Positions 9,865 through 19,035 of a stretch of DNA of 64,000 nt are shown piece after piece. The DNA is from Streptomyces asoensis. GTDB taxonomy: Bacteria > Actinomycetota > Actinomycetes > Streptomycetales > Streptomycetaceae. The notes beneath the pieces are model-generated. The model was not told the DNA's origin and searched no databases. It worked only from the letters and a program-made list of their open reading frames with translations. The position numbers and the translations under genes were made by a program. The DNA lies in contig NZ_BNEB01000005.1 of assembly GCF_016860545.1 (NCBI RefSeq), positions 2,046,001 through 2,110,000 of the forward strand, given 5' to 3'. Every line of letters begins with the position of its first letter. The stretch's first letter is position 1.

Positions 9865-10106
9865 CCATCTCTTTGTCGATACGACCATTTTCGATCCCGT
9901 AACACACCCACTTAAACCGACTCGATCTTCGGATGATCGATCGCGTGTCCGAATTGCACAGATTGTTACTCACTAGATCGTGATCATTCTCTAAAGGACC
10001 CCGGGTTCGCTGCCGAAGACGACTGTGACCTTGAAAGCACGGTTCGTACCGGCTTCCTCCCCACAAGCCCCGCGAGCCGGCCCCCGTCCCCCACCCAGGA
10101 GGCCTG
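9865..10106 (+). promoter_or_regulatory. AT-rich leader and promoter region of the response regulator
   Basis: This 242-base gap is distinctly less GC-rich than its surroundings and holds several GATC-containing inverted segments around 9920-10000. It probably carries the promoter and a long leader for the LuxR-type regulator. A strong AGGAGG ribosome site lies 6-8 bases before the GTG at 10107. No -35/-10 pair could be fixed with confidence. Confidence 0.5.
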
Positions 10107-10766
10107 GTGTCCGTTCTCCTCGAGCAGCCCGCAAGCCTGGTCGCCTACCGCCCGAACAAGCCCACCGCGATGGTGGTCGTGGCCGACCCGCGCGTCCGCT
10201 CCACCGTCACCCGTCATCTGTGGGCGCTCGGTGTGCGCGACGTCATCGAGGCCTCGTCCGTCGCGGAGGCTCGTCCCCGCATCGGCAACCCCCGCGACAT
10301 CTGCGTCGCCGACGTCCACCTGCCCGACGGCTCCGGCCTCACCCTGCTGTCGGAGACCCGCGCCGCGGGCTGGCCCAACGGGCTCGCCCTCTCCGCCGCC
10401 GACGACATCGGCGCCGTGCGCAACGCCCTCGCGGGCGGGGTCAAGGGCTACGTGGTCACCGGCACCCGCACCAACCTCGGCCTGCCCAGCCGCCCCGGCG
10501 CCGCCCCCATGGGCTCGTCCGCCCGTCTGCACCGCCGCCCCCCGGGTGCCCCGAGTCACCCGGGCGGCTACCGCGAGCTCTCCGGCCGTGAGGTCGAGGT
10601 GCTGCGGCTGGTCGCGGAAGGCCAGTCGAACAAGGCGATCGGCGTCTCCATGGGCCTGTCCGCGCTGACCGTCAAGAGCCACCTCGCCCGCATCGCCCGC
10701 AAGCTCGGCACGGGCGACCGCGCCGGCATGGTCGCGGTGGCGCTGCGGACCGGCATCATCCACTGA
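10107..10766 (+). CDS. LuxR/NarL-type response regulator
   Basis: The 219-residue protein has a receiver domain (about residues 20-115) with the likely phospho-acceptor Asp at residue 69 in VADVHLPDGSG and the conserved Lys in GGVKGYVV. A Pro/Arg-rich linker leads to a LuxR-type HTH (about 155-215) with LSGREVEVLRLVAEGQSNKAI and LTVKSHLARIARKLG. The acidic pair at the start of the receiver is reduced to ADP, so metal binding may be weaker than usual. No histidine kinase gene adjoins it, so it is an orphan regulator here. The GTG start has a strong AGGAGG site. Confidence 0.88.
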   Translation: MSVLLEQPASLVAYRPNKPTAMVVVADPRVRSTVTRHLWALGVRDVIEASSVAEARPRIGNPRDICVADVHLPDGSGLTLLSETRAAGWPNGLALSAADDIGAVRNALAGGVKGYVVTGTRTNLGLPSRPGAAPMGSSARLHRRPPGAPSHPGGYRELSGREVEVLRLVAEGQSNKAIGVSMGLSALTVKSHLARIARKLGTGDRAGMVAVALRTGIIH

Positions 10767-10892
10767 CCCCCGCCCGGCACGCGGCGCTCCCCCGGATCGT
10801 CCCGCGCGTTCGGCCCGGCTCCCGTCGTCCCTCCCCGGTTTCCTTCCGATCCCTTCCCCTTCCTGCACCGGCCTGACCGGTTTACGACCCCC

Positions 10893-10930
10893 CGGCGCCC
10901 GCCGACGGAACGTTCCGTCGGCGGGCGCCG
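10893..10930. terminator. 38-bp perfect palindrome upstream of RNase D
   Basis: The sequence from 10893 to 10911 is the exact reverse complement of 10912 to 10930, with centre GGAACGTTCC. RNA from it would form a very stable GC hairpin. It most likely terminates the response-regulator transcript. It also sits only 24 bases before the RNase D start, so it could affect that gene. Confidence 0.6.
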
Positions 10931-10954
10931 TCCATACACGGATACCCTTGACAG

Positions 10955-12241
10955 GTGACCGACGCCCAAGAAACCGCAGCAGCCAGTTCACTGCGAACCA
11001 CCGGAGGCGCCCCTCCGGACGACGGCGGATCGACTGACTCCGGGGCGCCGACACCTCTGCTCGAACCGCGCGAGGGCATCCCTCCCGTGATCGCGGACGA
11101 GGCCTCCCTCGCGGAGGTCGTCGCGGCCTTCGCCGCCGGCTCGGGCCCCGTCGCCGTCGACGCGGAACGCGCCTCCGGCTACCGCTACGGACAGCGCGCC
11201 TATCTGGTGCAGCTGCGCCGCGAGGGAGCCGGCACCGCGCTGATCGACCCGGTCGGCTGCCCCGACCTCTCCGGGCTCGGCGAGGCGCTGTCCGGCGCCG
11301 AGTGGGTGCTGCACGCCGCCACCCAGGACCTGCCGTGCCTGCGGGAGATAGGCATGGTGCCGACGCGGTTGTTCGACACCGAGCTGGCCGGACGGCTCGC
11401 CGGTTTCCCGCGGGTCGGCCTCGGCGCGATGGTCGAGGGAGTGCTGGGCTTCGTCCTCGAGAAGGGCCACTCCGCGGTGGACTGGTCCACCCGCCCGCTG
11501 CCCGAACCCTGGCTGCGCTACGCGGCGCTCGACGTCGAGCTCCTGGTCGACCTGCGCGACGCTCTGGAGAAGGAGCTGGACCGGCAGGGCAAGCTGGAGT
11601 GGGCCCGCCAGGAGTTCGACGCGATCGCCTCCGCGCCGCCGCCCGAGCCCCGCAAGGACCCGTGGCGCCGTACGTCCGGCATGCACAAGGTGCGCCGGCG
11701 GCGGCAGCTCGGCGTGGTGCGGGAGCTGTGGCAGACACGGGACCGGATCGCGCAGCGGCGGGACGTGTCGCCGGGCAAGGTGCTGTCCGACGCGGCGATC
11801 GTGGAGGCGGCCCTGTCGCTCCCGGCGAACGTGCAGGCGCTGGCGGCGCTGACGGGCTTCGGGCACCGGATGGGCCGGCGCCAGCTCGAGCAGTGGCAGG
11901 CGGCTGTCGACCGGGCGAAGGCGCTCGCCGAGTCGCAGCTGCCGCAGCCGGGTCAGCCGGTGGCGGGACCGCCGCCGCCGCGGGCCTGGGCCGACAAGGA
12001 CCCCGCGGCCGCGGCACGGCTGTCCGCGGCGCGGGCGGCCGTCTCCGCGCTGGCCGAGAAGCTGAACATGCCCCAGGAGAACCTGATCGCCCCGGACGCG
12101 GTCCGGCGGGTGTGCTGGGAGCCGCCCGCGGCCGACGCGGACGCGGTGGCCGACGCGCTCAGGACGTACGGGGCGCGGCCCTGGCAGGTGGAGCAGGTCA
12201 CGCCGGTGCTGGTCGCGGCGCTGGCCGGCGCGGGCGCCTGA
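10955..12241 (+). CDS. rnd: Ribonuclease D-like 3'-5' exoribonuclease with HRDC domain
   Basis: The 428-residue protein has a DEDD-type 3'-5' exonuclease domain (about residues 45-215). The first two metal ligands are in VAVDAERASGYRYG, followed by LHAATQDLPCL and the late Tyr/Asp motif WLRYAALDVELLVDL. An HRDC domain (about 250-320, LWQTRDRIAQRRDVSPGKVL) follows, then a C-terminal extension. Family members trim the 3' ends of structured RNAs such as tRNA precursors. The GTG start has no clear ribosome site and lies 24 bases after a large palindrome, so translation may be weak or leaderless. Confidence 0.88.
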   Translation: MTDAQETAAASSLRTTGGAPPDDGGSTDSGAPTPLLEPREGIPPVIADEASLAEVVAAFAAGSGPVAVDAERASGYRYGQRAYLVQLRREGAGTALIDPVGCPDLSGLGEALSGAEWVLHAATQDLPCLREIGMVPTRLFDTELAGRLAGFPRVGLGAMVEGVLGFVLEKGHSAVDWSTRPLPEPWLRYAALDVELLVDLRDALEKELDRQGKLEWARQEFDAIASAPPPEPRKDPWRRTSGMHKVRRRRQLGVVRELWQTRDRIAQRRDVSPGKVLSDAAIVEAALSLPANVQALAALTGFGHRMGRRQLEQWQAAVDRAKALAESQLPQPGQPVAGPPPPRAWADKDPAAAARLSAARAAVSALAEKLNMPQENLIAPDAVRRVCWEPPAADADAVADALRTYGARPWQVEQVTPVLVAALAGAGA

Positions 12242-12283
12242 GCACCGGGGCCCGGGCCCGCCTCCCGCTAGGGGTCCGGGCGC

Positions 12284-13114
12284 TCACCGCGTCGCTCCTG
12301 ACGTGAATCCGTTGTAGATGTACCGCTGGAGGGCCAGGAAGACGATCAGGGTCGGCAGGATGACCAGCACCGCTCCTGCCGAGATCGTCTCCCAGTGGGC
12401 CGCGTAGGGGCCCTTGAAGCGGAACAGGGACGTCGAGATCACGCCAAGATCCTGTGAGGGCATGTAGAGGAAGGGGATGTAGAAGTCGTTGTACACGGCG
12501 ATCCCCTTCACGATCACGACCGTCGCGATCGCGGGTCTCAGCAGCGGGAAGATGATCTTCCGGTAGATCGTGAACGCGTTGGCGCCGTCGAGACGGGCCG
12601 CCTCGTCCAGCGAGACGGGGATCGAGCGCACGAACTGGAGGAAGATGTAGATCGAGACGATGTCCGTGCCCATGTAGAGGGCGATCGGCGCCCACCGGGT
12701 GTCGAACATGCCGAGGCTGTGGACGATCTGGAAGGTGGCCACCTGGGTGGTCACCCCGGGGACCAGCGCGGCGACCAGGAACAGGGCGATCACCGCTTTC
12801 CTGAAACGGAACGTGAACCGGTCGATGGCGTACGCGGTCATCGAGCCGATGAGCACGGTCCCGCCCACGGAGACGACGAGGATGAAGGCGGTGTTCCCGA
12901 ACGCCGTCAGCATCCCGCCGTCCCGGAACGCCGTCACGTAGTTGTGGAAGTTGAGGGGGTCGTCCGGCGGCGTGAGCGCCCCGCTGCCGCTCGCCGTCTC
13001 GTTCTCGGTCTTCAGCGAGGTCAGGAACACGACGCCCAGCGGGAGCAGGACGACCAGCGCGGCGCCGGTCAGGGACAGGTACACGAGGGCACGGGCAACG
13101 GCTCGGCGTGTCAT
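12284..13114 (-). CDS. Sugar ABC transporter permease (MalG type)
   Basis: The 276-residue inner-membrane permease has six predicted helices and the EAA loop EAARLDGANAFTIYRKIIFP that contacts the ATPase. It ends in YNGFTSGATR, typical of MalG-type subunits. Its ATG overlaps the stop of the MalF-type gene by 4 bases, so the two are translationally coupled. The operon encodes binding protein and two permeases but no ATPase, so a shared MsiK-like ATPase encoded elsewhere is inferred. The linked beta-mannosidase suggests mannose-containing oligosaccharides as substrate. Confidence 0.9.
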   Translation of the reverse strand: MTRRAVARALVYLSLTGAALVVLLPLGVVFLTSLKTENETASGSGALTPPDDPLNFHNYVTAFRDGGMLTAFGNTAFILVVSVGGTVLIGSMTAYAIDRFTFRFRKAVIALFLVAALVPGVTTQVATFQIVHSLGMFDTRWAPIALYMGTDIVSIYIFLQFVRSIPVSLDEAARLDGANAFTIYRKIIFPLLRPAIATVVIVKGIAVYNDFYIPFLYMPSQDLGVISTSLFRFKGPYAAHWETISAGAVLVILPTLIVFLALQRYIYNGFTSGATR

Positions 13115-13980
13115 ACGAGGTCCACCCTGTCGTCGGGGACGAGACGGCGCTGCACCCAGGTCACCAGCAGGATGATCAGCAGCAGCACGACCGCCGCCGC
13201 CGAGGCGAGCCCCGTCTTGTTGAACTGGAACGCCAGCTTCACGGTCTGGATCACGAAGGTCTCGGTCCCGGTGGCCCCGCCGGTCATGATGTACGGGATC
13301 TCGAAGGCCGACAGGGAGCCGGAGACGGACAGGACGACCGTCAGGGTCAGTACCGGTCTGATGCCGGGCAGGATGATGTGGCGGAACTGGTGCCACCGGC
13401 CGGCGCCGTCCAGTTCGGCCGCCTCGTAGAGCTCCCCCGGGATGGACTGGATCGCGCCGAGGAACAGGACGAAGTTCATGCCGAGGTAGCGCCACACCGA
13501 CACACCCGCCAGGGAGACGTTCGCCGAGACCGGTGTGCCGAGCCAGGCGTGGTCGGTGTGCCGGCCGAAGAGGCCGAGGACCGTGTCGAGGGTCCCGCCG
13601 TCCTGGAAGAAGTAGAGGAAGACGAAGCCGATCGCCACGCCGTTGACCAGCGACGGGAAGAAGAGCACGCCCTTGAAGAAGTTCCGGAACCGGACGTCGA
13701 AGCTCAGGATCGTCGCGAAGTACAGCGCGACGACGATCTGGACCACCGAGGCCGCCAGGTAGTAGCCGCTGACCCAGAACACCTGGAACAGGTCCTCCCG
13801 GGTGAAGATCTCCCGGTAGTTCTCGGCGCCCGTGTAGCGCAGTTCCGGGCTCACCCCGTCCCAGTCGGTGAAGCTGTACGCGACCATGTTGGCGATCGGC
13901 GCGTAGGTGAACGTGATCAGCAGGGTCAGCGGGGCGAGCAGGAACAGCCACGGGGTGAGCCGCCGCGAGGTGCGCGCCAT
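13111..13980 (-). CDS. Sugar ABC transporter permease (MalF type)
   Basis: The 289-residue permease has about six membrane helices (first at TPWLFLLAPLTLLITFTYAP). The EAA loop is ELYEAAELDGAGRWHQFRHIILP. Family members start with the segment YSFTDWDGVSPELRYTGAENY, seen here. Its ATG shares a base with the binding-protein stop (TGATG), and its own stop overlaps the next permease. It is the second gene of a three-gene import operon transcribed away from the beta-mannosidase gene. Confidence 0.9.
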   Translation of the reverse strand: MARTSRRLTPWLFLLAPLTLLITFTYAPIANMVAYSFTDWDGVSPELRYTGAENYREIFTREDLFQVFWVSGYYLAASVVQIVVALYFATILSFDVRFRNFFKGVLFFPSLVNGVAIGFVFLYFFQDGGTLDTVLGLFGRHTDHAWLGTPVSANVSLAGVSVWRYLGMNFVLFLGAIQSIPGELYEAAELDGAGRWHQFRHIILPGIRPVLTLTVVLSVSGSLSAFEIPYIMTGGATGTETFVIQTVKLAFQFNKTGLASAAAVVLLLIILLVTWVQRRLVPDDRVDLV

Positions 13981-15299
13981 CAGTGGCCCACGTCCGCTCG
14001 GGCCTCGGTCCACTTCTCGCCGAGACCGCCGAGGAAGTCGTCCAGGCTGCCCTTCTTGGCGCCGCGCGCGAGGTCGACCAGGTCCTGACGGTATTCGGGC
14101 TTGTAGATGCCCACCTCCGAGCGGTCGTCGATCAGTTTGACCGCGGCGCCCGCGGAGTCGTCCAGTTCGATGAGCTTGACGCCCGCCTCCTCGTACGGCT
14201 TCAGCACCTCGGGCAGGGGCGCGTCCTTGAGCGGGGAGATCGCGAGGTTGTCCTTGTCGTAGCCGGACTTGTCGGTGAACCAGTCGATCCAGGCGCGGGC
14301 CGCCTCCTTGTGCGGGGAGTGGACGTTCACCGCCTGGTTGTAGTCGGGGCCGACGGTCGCGCAGAACGAGCCGCCCGTCCGGGAGGGGAACGGCATGAAG
14401 CCGATGTCGTCCGGGTTCGCCCCCGCCTTCCGCGCGGCGTCCTGGAACTGGATGATCGCCCAGGTGCCGAGCCACTGCGTGGCGATCTCGCCCTTGGCCG
14501 TCCGGGGCTTGGACTCCTCCCAGTTGCTGGTGGTCGGGTCCTTCTCGGCGAGTCCCCGGGCGACGATGTCGTACAGCAGGGTGTCCCCGACGCGCAGGTC
14601 GGAGCCCTCGGCCCACGGGTCGCCCTCGGCGAGCCTGGTGGTCGCCTTCGGATCGCAGTGCACCGCGCCGTCGACGTACGTCCACGAGGTCAGCGGCCAC
14701 TGTGCGGCGAAGTTGGTGTAGTAGGGGACGGCGTCGGTCTTCGCCTTGATCGCCTTCAGGTCGGCGAGGAACTCGGCCGGGGTGCCGGGCCACCGGGTGA
14801 TCCCGGCCTCCTTCCACACCCGCTTGTTGTAGACGAAGCCGGGCATGACCCCGACCGGGCTCTGTCCGTAGACCTTGCCCCCGACGGTGGTGAAGTCGGT
14901 GAAGCGGTACTTCTTGCCGCGTTCGGCGGCGGTGCCGAGGGAGGCGAAGAACTTCGGGTAGTCGTCCTTCTTGATGACCGCGGGGATGAGCAGGACGTCG
15001 CCGTAGTCGTCCGTGTTCATGCGGATCTTGATCTCGGCCTCGTAGTTGGTGAGCGCCTGGAACTCCACCTTGACCTTGGGATAGGTCTTGTTGAACGCGG
15101 CGGCGTACTTGTCCATCGTGCCGTCCTGCACGAGGTCGGTGCGCACGGTGAGGACCGTGATGGTTCCGCTGACTTTCGCGGGGTCGTCGGGCGCCTTCGC
15201 GTCCGCGCCTTTCGCGCTGCCTCCGGTGCCGGTGCAGCCGGGGAGCAGCAGGGCGGCCGTGGTGACGGTGGCGAGGACCAGGACTGTACGGCGGTTCAT
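13980..15299 (-). CDS. Extracellular sugar-binding lipoprotein of ABC transporter
   Basis: The 439-residue family 1 solute-binding protein has a lipoprotein signal peptide with lipobox LLPGC near residue 20. The mature part is a typical two-lobed sugar-binding protein with blocks such as KTYPKVKVEFQALTNYEAE and EIATQWLGTWAIIQF. The ATG giving MNRRTVLVLA is preferred because a GGAAG ribosome site lies 8 bases upstream; an ATG two codons earlier is too close to that site. Location next to a GH2 mannosidase and LacI regulator suggests manno-oligosaccharide binding, which is inference. Confidence 0.88.
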   Translation of the reverse strand: MNRRTVLVLATVTTAALLLPGCTGTGGSAKGADAKAPDDPAKVSGTITVLTVRTDLVQDGTMDKYAAAFNKTYPKVKVEFQALTNYEAEIKIRMNTDDYGDVLLIPAVIKKDDYPKFFASLGTAAERGKKYRFTDFTTVGGKVYGQSPVGVMPGFVYNKRVWKEAGITRWPGTPAEFLADLKAIKAKTDAVPYYTNFAAQWPLTSWTYVDGAVHCDPKATTRLAEGDPWAEGSDLRVGDTLLYDIVARGLAEKDPTTSNWEESKPRTAKGEIATQWLGTWAIIQFQDAARKAGANPDDIGFMPFPSRTGGSFCATVGPDYNQAVNVHSPHKEAARAWIDWFTDKSGYDKDNLAISPLKDAPLPEVLKPYEEAGVKLIELDDSAGAAVKLIDDRSEVGIYKPEYRQDLVDLARGAKKGSLDDFLGGLGEKWTEARADVGH

Positions 15300-15426
15300 G
15301 TGCATCACTTCCGTTCTCGGGATGTTCTCGGGACGGACGAGCACGTGCGGGGTGGTCGGGCGGCAACGCGGCCGTGGGACACGGGCGGGGCGGTCGGGCA
15401 CGAGCGGGTTGGCTGATTCGGCACTC

Positions 15427-15511
15427 TGGCAGCGCTTTCCTCAACCGGTAAAGTCCGATTCCCGCCAACGATGAATCCGTGGCGCCTCGTTGACGCCTTG
15501 ACCGGTTTAGG
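15427..15511. promoter_or_regulatory. Paired LacI-type operators between importer and mannosidase
   Basis: Two 15-bp sites lie in the divergent region. One is at 15439-15453 (core AACCGGTAAA). The other is at 15497-15511 (CTTGACCGGTTTAGG), and the two match at 13 of 15 positions when one is reverse-complemented. Each is a near-palindrome centred on ACCGGT, as expected for a LacI dimer. A CRE-like TGGCAGCGCTTTCC lies at 15427-15440. The right-hand site abuts the ribosome site of the mannosidase. The LacI gene at 17925 is the obvious candidate to bind both. Confidence 0.6.
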
Positions 15512-15519
15512 GAGTGCGC

Positions 15520-17928
15520 ATGCTGGAGGCCTCACCGCTCGACGAAGGCTGGACCCTGCGGCACGAGGGCGAGCCGCTCCCGGCCTCGGTGCCGGGCTGT
15601 GTGCACACCGATCTGCTCGCCGCGGGGGTCGTCCCGGACCCGTTCGTCGGGACGGGCGAGGACGAGGTCGCGTGGGTGGGGCGGCGCGAGTGGACGTACG
15701 AGCGGGAGCTGCCCGCCGCCTTGTCCGGGCACGAGCAGACCGACCTGGTCTTCGACGGGCTCGACACGGTCGCGGAGATCACGGTGGACGGCCGGCCGCT
15801 CGGCCGGGTGCGGAACATGCATCGCTCGTACCGCTTCGACGTGACGGGGCTCGAAGGGCCGCTCGCGGTCCGGTTCATCTCCGCCTACGCGGAGGCCGAG
15901 GCCGTGCGGGGCACGGTCGGCGACCGTCCCGCGGCCTACGCCGAGCCGTACCAGTACCTGCGCAAGATGGCGTGCTCCTTCGGCTGGGACTGGGGGCCCA
16001 CGCTGGTGACGGCCGGGATCTGGCGGCCGGTGCGGCTGGAACGCTGGTCGACGGCGCGACTGGCCCGGGTGCGGCCCCTGGTGAGCGTCGAACAGGGCTT
16101 CGGGGTGGTCGAGTTGCGGGTGGACGTGGAGCGCACCCGGGTGGAGGCCGCACTCACCGTCGAGGCCCGGGTGGGGGGACTCAGGGCGCGCGCGGAGGTG
16201 AGCGGGAGCACCGCGACGGTACGGATCGAGGTGCCGGACGCGCGGCTGTGGTGGCCCCGCGGCTACGGGGAACAGCCGCTCTACGAAGTCGAGTTGACCT
16301 TGCTCCACGGCGGCGCGCCGCTGGACGTCTGGCGGCGGCGGGTCGGCTTCCGCACCGTCGGGCTGGACACCTCCGCGGACGCGCACGGCACGGGGTTCAC
16401 GCTCGTCGTGAACGGCGAGCGGCTCTTCGCCCGGGGCGTGAACTGGATCCCGGACGACGTGTTCCCCTCCCGGGTGACCCGTGAGCGCTACCGCGCGCGG
16501 CTGGAGCAGGCGGCCGGCGCCGGGGTCGACCTGGTCCGGGTCTGGGGCGGCGGCCTGTACGAGAGCGAGGACTTCTACGACGCCTGCGACGAACTGGGGC
16601 TGCTGGTGTGGCAGGACTTCCCGTTCGCGTGCGCGGCCTACCCGGAGGAGCAGCCGCTGCGGGGGGAGGTGGAGGCGGAGGCCCGCGAGAACGTCGTACG
16701 GCTGATGCCGCATCCCTCGCTCGTGCTGTGGAACGGCAACAACGAGAACCTGTGGGGGTTCCGGGACTGGGGCTGGGAGGAGCGGCTCGCCGGGGACTCC
16801 TGGGGCGAGGGGTACTACCTGGGCGTACTGCCGCGCGTCGTGGCGGAGCTGGATCCGACGCGGCCCTACACCCCGGGCAGCCCCTGGTCGGGGTCGTGGG
16901 AGCACCATCCCAACGACCCGGCGCACGGCACGCACCACTCGTGGGAGGTGTGGAACCGGCGGGACTACACCGAGTACCTCCGTGAAGTGCCGCGTTTCGT
17001 GGCCGAGTTCGGCTGGCAGGCGCCGCCCGCCCACGCGACCCTGCGGCGCGCGCTGCCGGGTGAGGAGCTCGCGCCCGACTCCCCCGGCATGCTGCACCAC
17101 CAGAAGGCCGAGGACGGCAACGGCAAGCTGGCCCGCGGGCTCGCCCGCCGGTTCGCGGTGCCGGAGGGCGACTTCGACCGCTGGCACTACCTCACCCAGG
17201 TCACCCAGGCGCGGGCGGTGGCGGCCGGCGTCGAGCACTGGCGGTCGCACTGGCCGGTGTGCGCGGGCACGATCGTCTGGCAGCTCAACGACTGCTGGCC
17301 GGTGACCTCCTGGGCGGCGATCGACGGCGACGGGCGGGAGAAGCCGCTGTACCACGAGCTGCGGCGGCTGTACGCGGACCGGTTGCTGACCCTGCGGGCG
17401 CGGGACCACGGGCTGGTGCTGGCCGCCGTCAACCAGTCGCGCGAGCCGTGGACGGGTGCCGTGTCGTTGCGGCGGATGTCGGTGGAGGGTGCGGTGATCG
17501 AGGCGGCCGAGCTGGAACTGGCCGTCGGCGCACGGGCCGTGGGTGAACTTCCGGTGCCGCCGGGGCTGGAACCGGCCGGGGCGAAGGAGTTCCTGGTGGC
17601 CGACGCGCCGGGATCCCCGCGGCCGGGAGGGGGCGCGGCCGGAGAAGGGCTGCGGGCCCTGCACTTCCCCGCCGCCGACCGGGACATCCCCTATCCCCGG
17701 CCGCGGTTCGAGGTGTCCCTGGTACCGGGGGGCGTCACGGTCACGGCCGGCACCCTCGTACGGGACCTGCTGCTCCAGGCCGACCGGCTGGGGCCGACGG
17801 CGCGGGCCGACCGGGGCCTGGTGACCCTGCTTCCCGGCGAACGGGTGACCATCGGGGTGCGAGGCTGGGAGACTCCGGACGCCGCCGCCGCCCGGGCCGC
17901 GCTGTACTGCCAGGAGCCCGCCCGATGA
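15520..17928 (+). CDS. Beta-mannosidase, glycoside hydrolase family 2
   Basis: The 802-residue cytoplasmic enzyme (no signal peptide) has the GH2 layout: an N-terminal jelly-roll (about 1-170), an Ig-like beta-sandwich, and a TIM barrel (about 270-600). The acid/base Glu is residue 409 in WNGNNENLWG and the nucleophile Glu is residue 496 in FVAEFGWQAPP, both typical of beta-mannosidases. It would cut beta-mannosides such as Man-beta-1,4-GlcNAc or manno-oligosaccharides after uptake. The ATG at 15520 has GGGAG five bases upstream; a GTG two codons earlier is too close. Its stop overlaps the LacI start (ATGA). Confidence 0.9.
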   Translation: MLEASPLDEGWTLRHEGEPLPASVPGCVHTDLLAAGVVPDPFVGTGEDEVAWVGRREWTYERELPAALSGHEQTDLVFDGLDTVAEITVDGRPLGRVRNMHRSYRFDVTGLEGPLAVRFISAYAEAEAVRGTVGDRPAAYAEPYQYLRKMACSFGWDWGPTLVTAGIWRPVRLERWSTARLARVRPLVSVEQGFGVVELRVDVERTRVEAALTVEARVGGLRARAEVSGSTATVRIEVPDARLWWPRGYGEQPLYEVELTLLHGGAPLDVWRRRVGFRTVGLDTSADAHGTGFTLVVNGERLFARGVNWIPDDVFPSRVTRERYRARLEQAAGAGVDLVRVWGGGLYESEDFYDACDELGLLVWQDFPFACAAYPEEQPLRGEVEAEARENVVRLMPHPSLVLWNGNNENLWGFRDWGWEERLAGDSWGEGYYLGVLPRVVAELDPTRPYTPGSPWSGSWEHHPNDPAHGTHHSWEVWNRRDYTEYLREVPRFVAEFGWQAPPAHATLRRALPGEELAPDSPGMLHHQKAEDGNGKLARGLARRFAVPEGDFDRWHYLTQVTQARAVAAGVEHWRSHWPVCAGTIVWQLNDCWPVTSWAAIDGDGREKPLYHELRRLYADRLLTLRARDHGLVLAAVNQSREPWTGAVSLRRMSVEGAVIEAAELELAVGARAVGELPVPPGLEPAGAKEFLVADAPGSPRPGGGAAGEGLRALHFPAADRDIPYPRPRFEVSLVPGGVTVTAGTLVRDLLLQADRLGPTARADRGLVTLLPGERVTIGVRGWETPDAAAARAALYCQEPAR

Positions 17929-18974
17929 CCGTGTCCCCGTCGCACCGCGTCACCATCAAGGACGTGGCGGCGCGCGCCGGTGTCTCCAAGGGCGCCGTGT
18001 CGCTCGCCTTCAACCGCAAACCGGGGCTGGCCGAGGCGACCAGGGACCGGATCTTCGCGGCGGCACGGGAGCTGGGCTGGGAGCCGAACCTCACGGCGCG
18101 TTCCCTGTCGAGCTCTCGGGTGGACGTGGTCGGGCTCGCGATCTGCCGGCCGGCGCGGATGCTGGGCCTGGAGCCGTTCTACATGGAGTTCGTGTCCGGC
18201 GTGGAGAGCGTGCTCACCGAGCACTCCTGTTCGCTGCTGCTGAGGCTGGTGCGCACGGTCGAGGAGGAGGCCGGGCTGCTGGAGTCCTGGTGGCGCGGAC
18301 GGCAGATCGGCGGCTCGATCCTGGTCGACTTCCGGGCCGACGATCCCCGGGTCGCGGCGGCCGAGCGGCTCGGGATGCCGGTGGTCGCGGTGGGGCACCC
18401 CTCCCTCACCGGGAGTCTGACGTCGGTGTGGACCGACGACGCGACGGCGGTGACGGAGGCCGTGCGGTACCTGGCGGCACTCGGGCACCGCCGGATCGCG
18501 CGGGTGGGCGGGGCCGCGGCGCTCGGGCACACGGTGATGCGGACCGCCGCCTTCGACGCGGCGGCGCGGACGCTGGGACTGGCCGGGGCCCGCCAGGTCG
18601 CGACGGACTACTCCGGGGAGACGGGCGCACGGGCCACCCGCGCGATGCTGACCGCCGCCGCGCAGGACCGGCCCACGGCGATCGTCTACGACAACGACAT
18701 CATGGCGGTGGCCGGTCTGGCCGTGGCGGCCGAGATGGGGCTCGCGGTGCCCGGCGACGTCTCCCTCCTCGCCTGGGACGACTCCCAGCTGTGCCGGCTC
18801 ACCCATCCGACGCTCTCGGCGATGAGCCACGACGTGCACGGTTTCGGCGCGGAGGCGGCCCGCACCCTGTTCTCGGTGATCGCCGGTCCGGGCCCCGGGT
18901 CGCACCCGGTGCCGACACCCGTACTCACACCGCGGGGGTCGACGGCGCCGCCGCGGGACCGGGTGGGAGGGTGA
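17925..18974 (+). CDS. LacI family transcriptional regulator
   Basis: The 349-residue protein has a LacI HTH at residues 8-60 (TIKDVAARAGVSKGAVSLAFN, hinge about LTARSLSSSRVDVVGLAI). A periplasmic-binding-protein-like effector domain follows (about 65-330). Its start overlaps the beta-mannosidase stop by 4 bases, so enzyme and regulator are co-expressed. The ACCGGT-centred inverted sites upstream of the mannosidase are the likely operators, giving autoregulation and control of the divergent importer. The inducer is probably a mannose-containing sugar; this is inferred from context only. Confidence 0.9.
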   Translation: MTVSPSHRVTIKDVAARAGVSKGAVSLAFNRKPGLAEATRDRIFAAARELGWEPNLTARSLSSSRVDVVGLAICRPARMLGLEPFYMEFVSGVESVLTEHSCSLLLRLVRTVEEEAGLLESWWRGRQIGGSILVDFRADDPRVAAAERLGMPVVAVGHPSLTGSLTSVWTDDATAVTEAVRYLAALGHRRIARVGGAAALGHTVMRTAAFDAAARTLGLAGARQVATDYSGETGARATRAMLTAAAQDRPTAIVYDNDIMAVAGLAVAAEMGLAVPGDVSLLAWDDSQLCRLTHPTLSAMSHDVHGFGAEAARTLFSVIAGPGPGSHPVPTPVLTPRGSTAPPRDRVGG

Positions 18975-19035
18975 GCAGGCGTGCGCCACGGGTGTGACGT
19001 TCACCGCTTGGCCCTCCGGGACTGGGCAGCTACGT

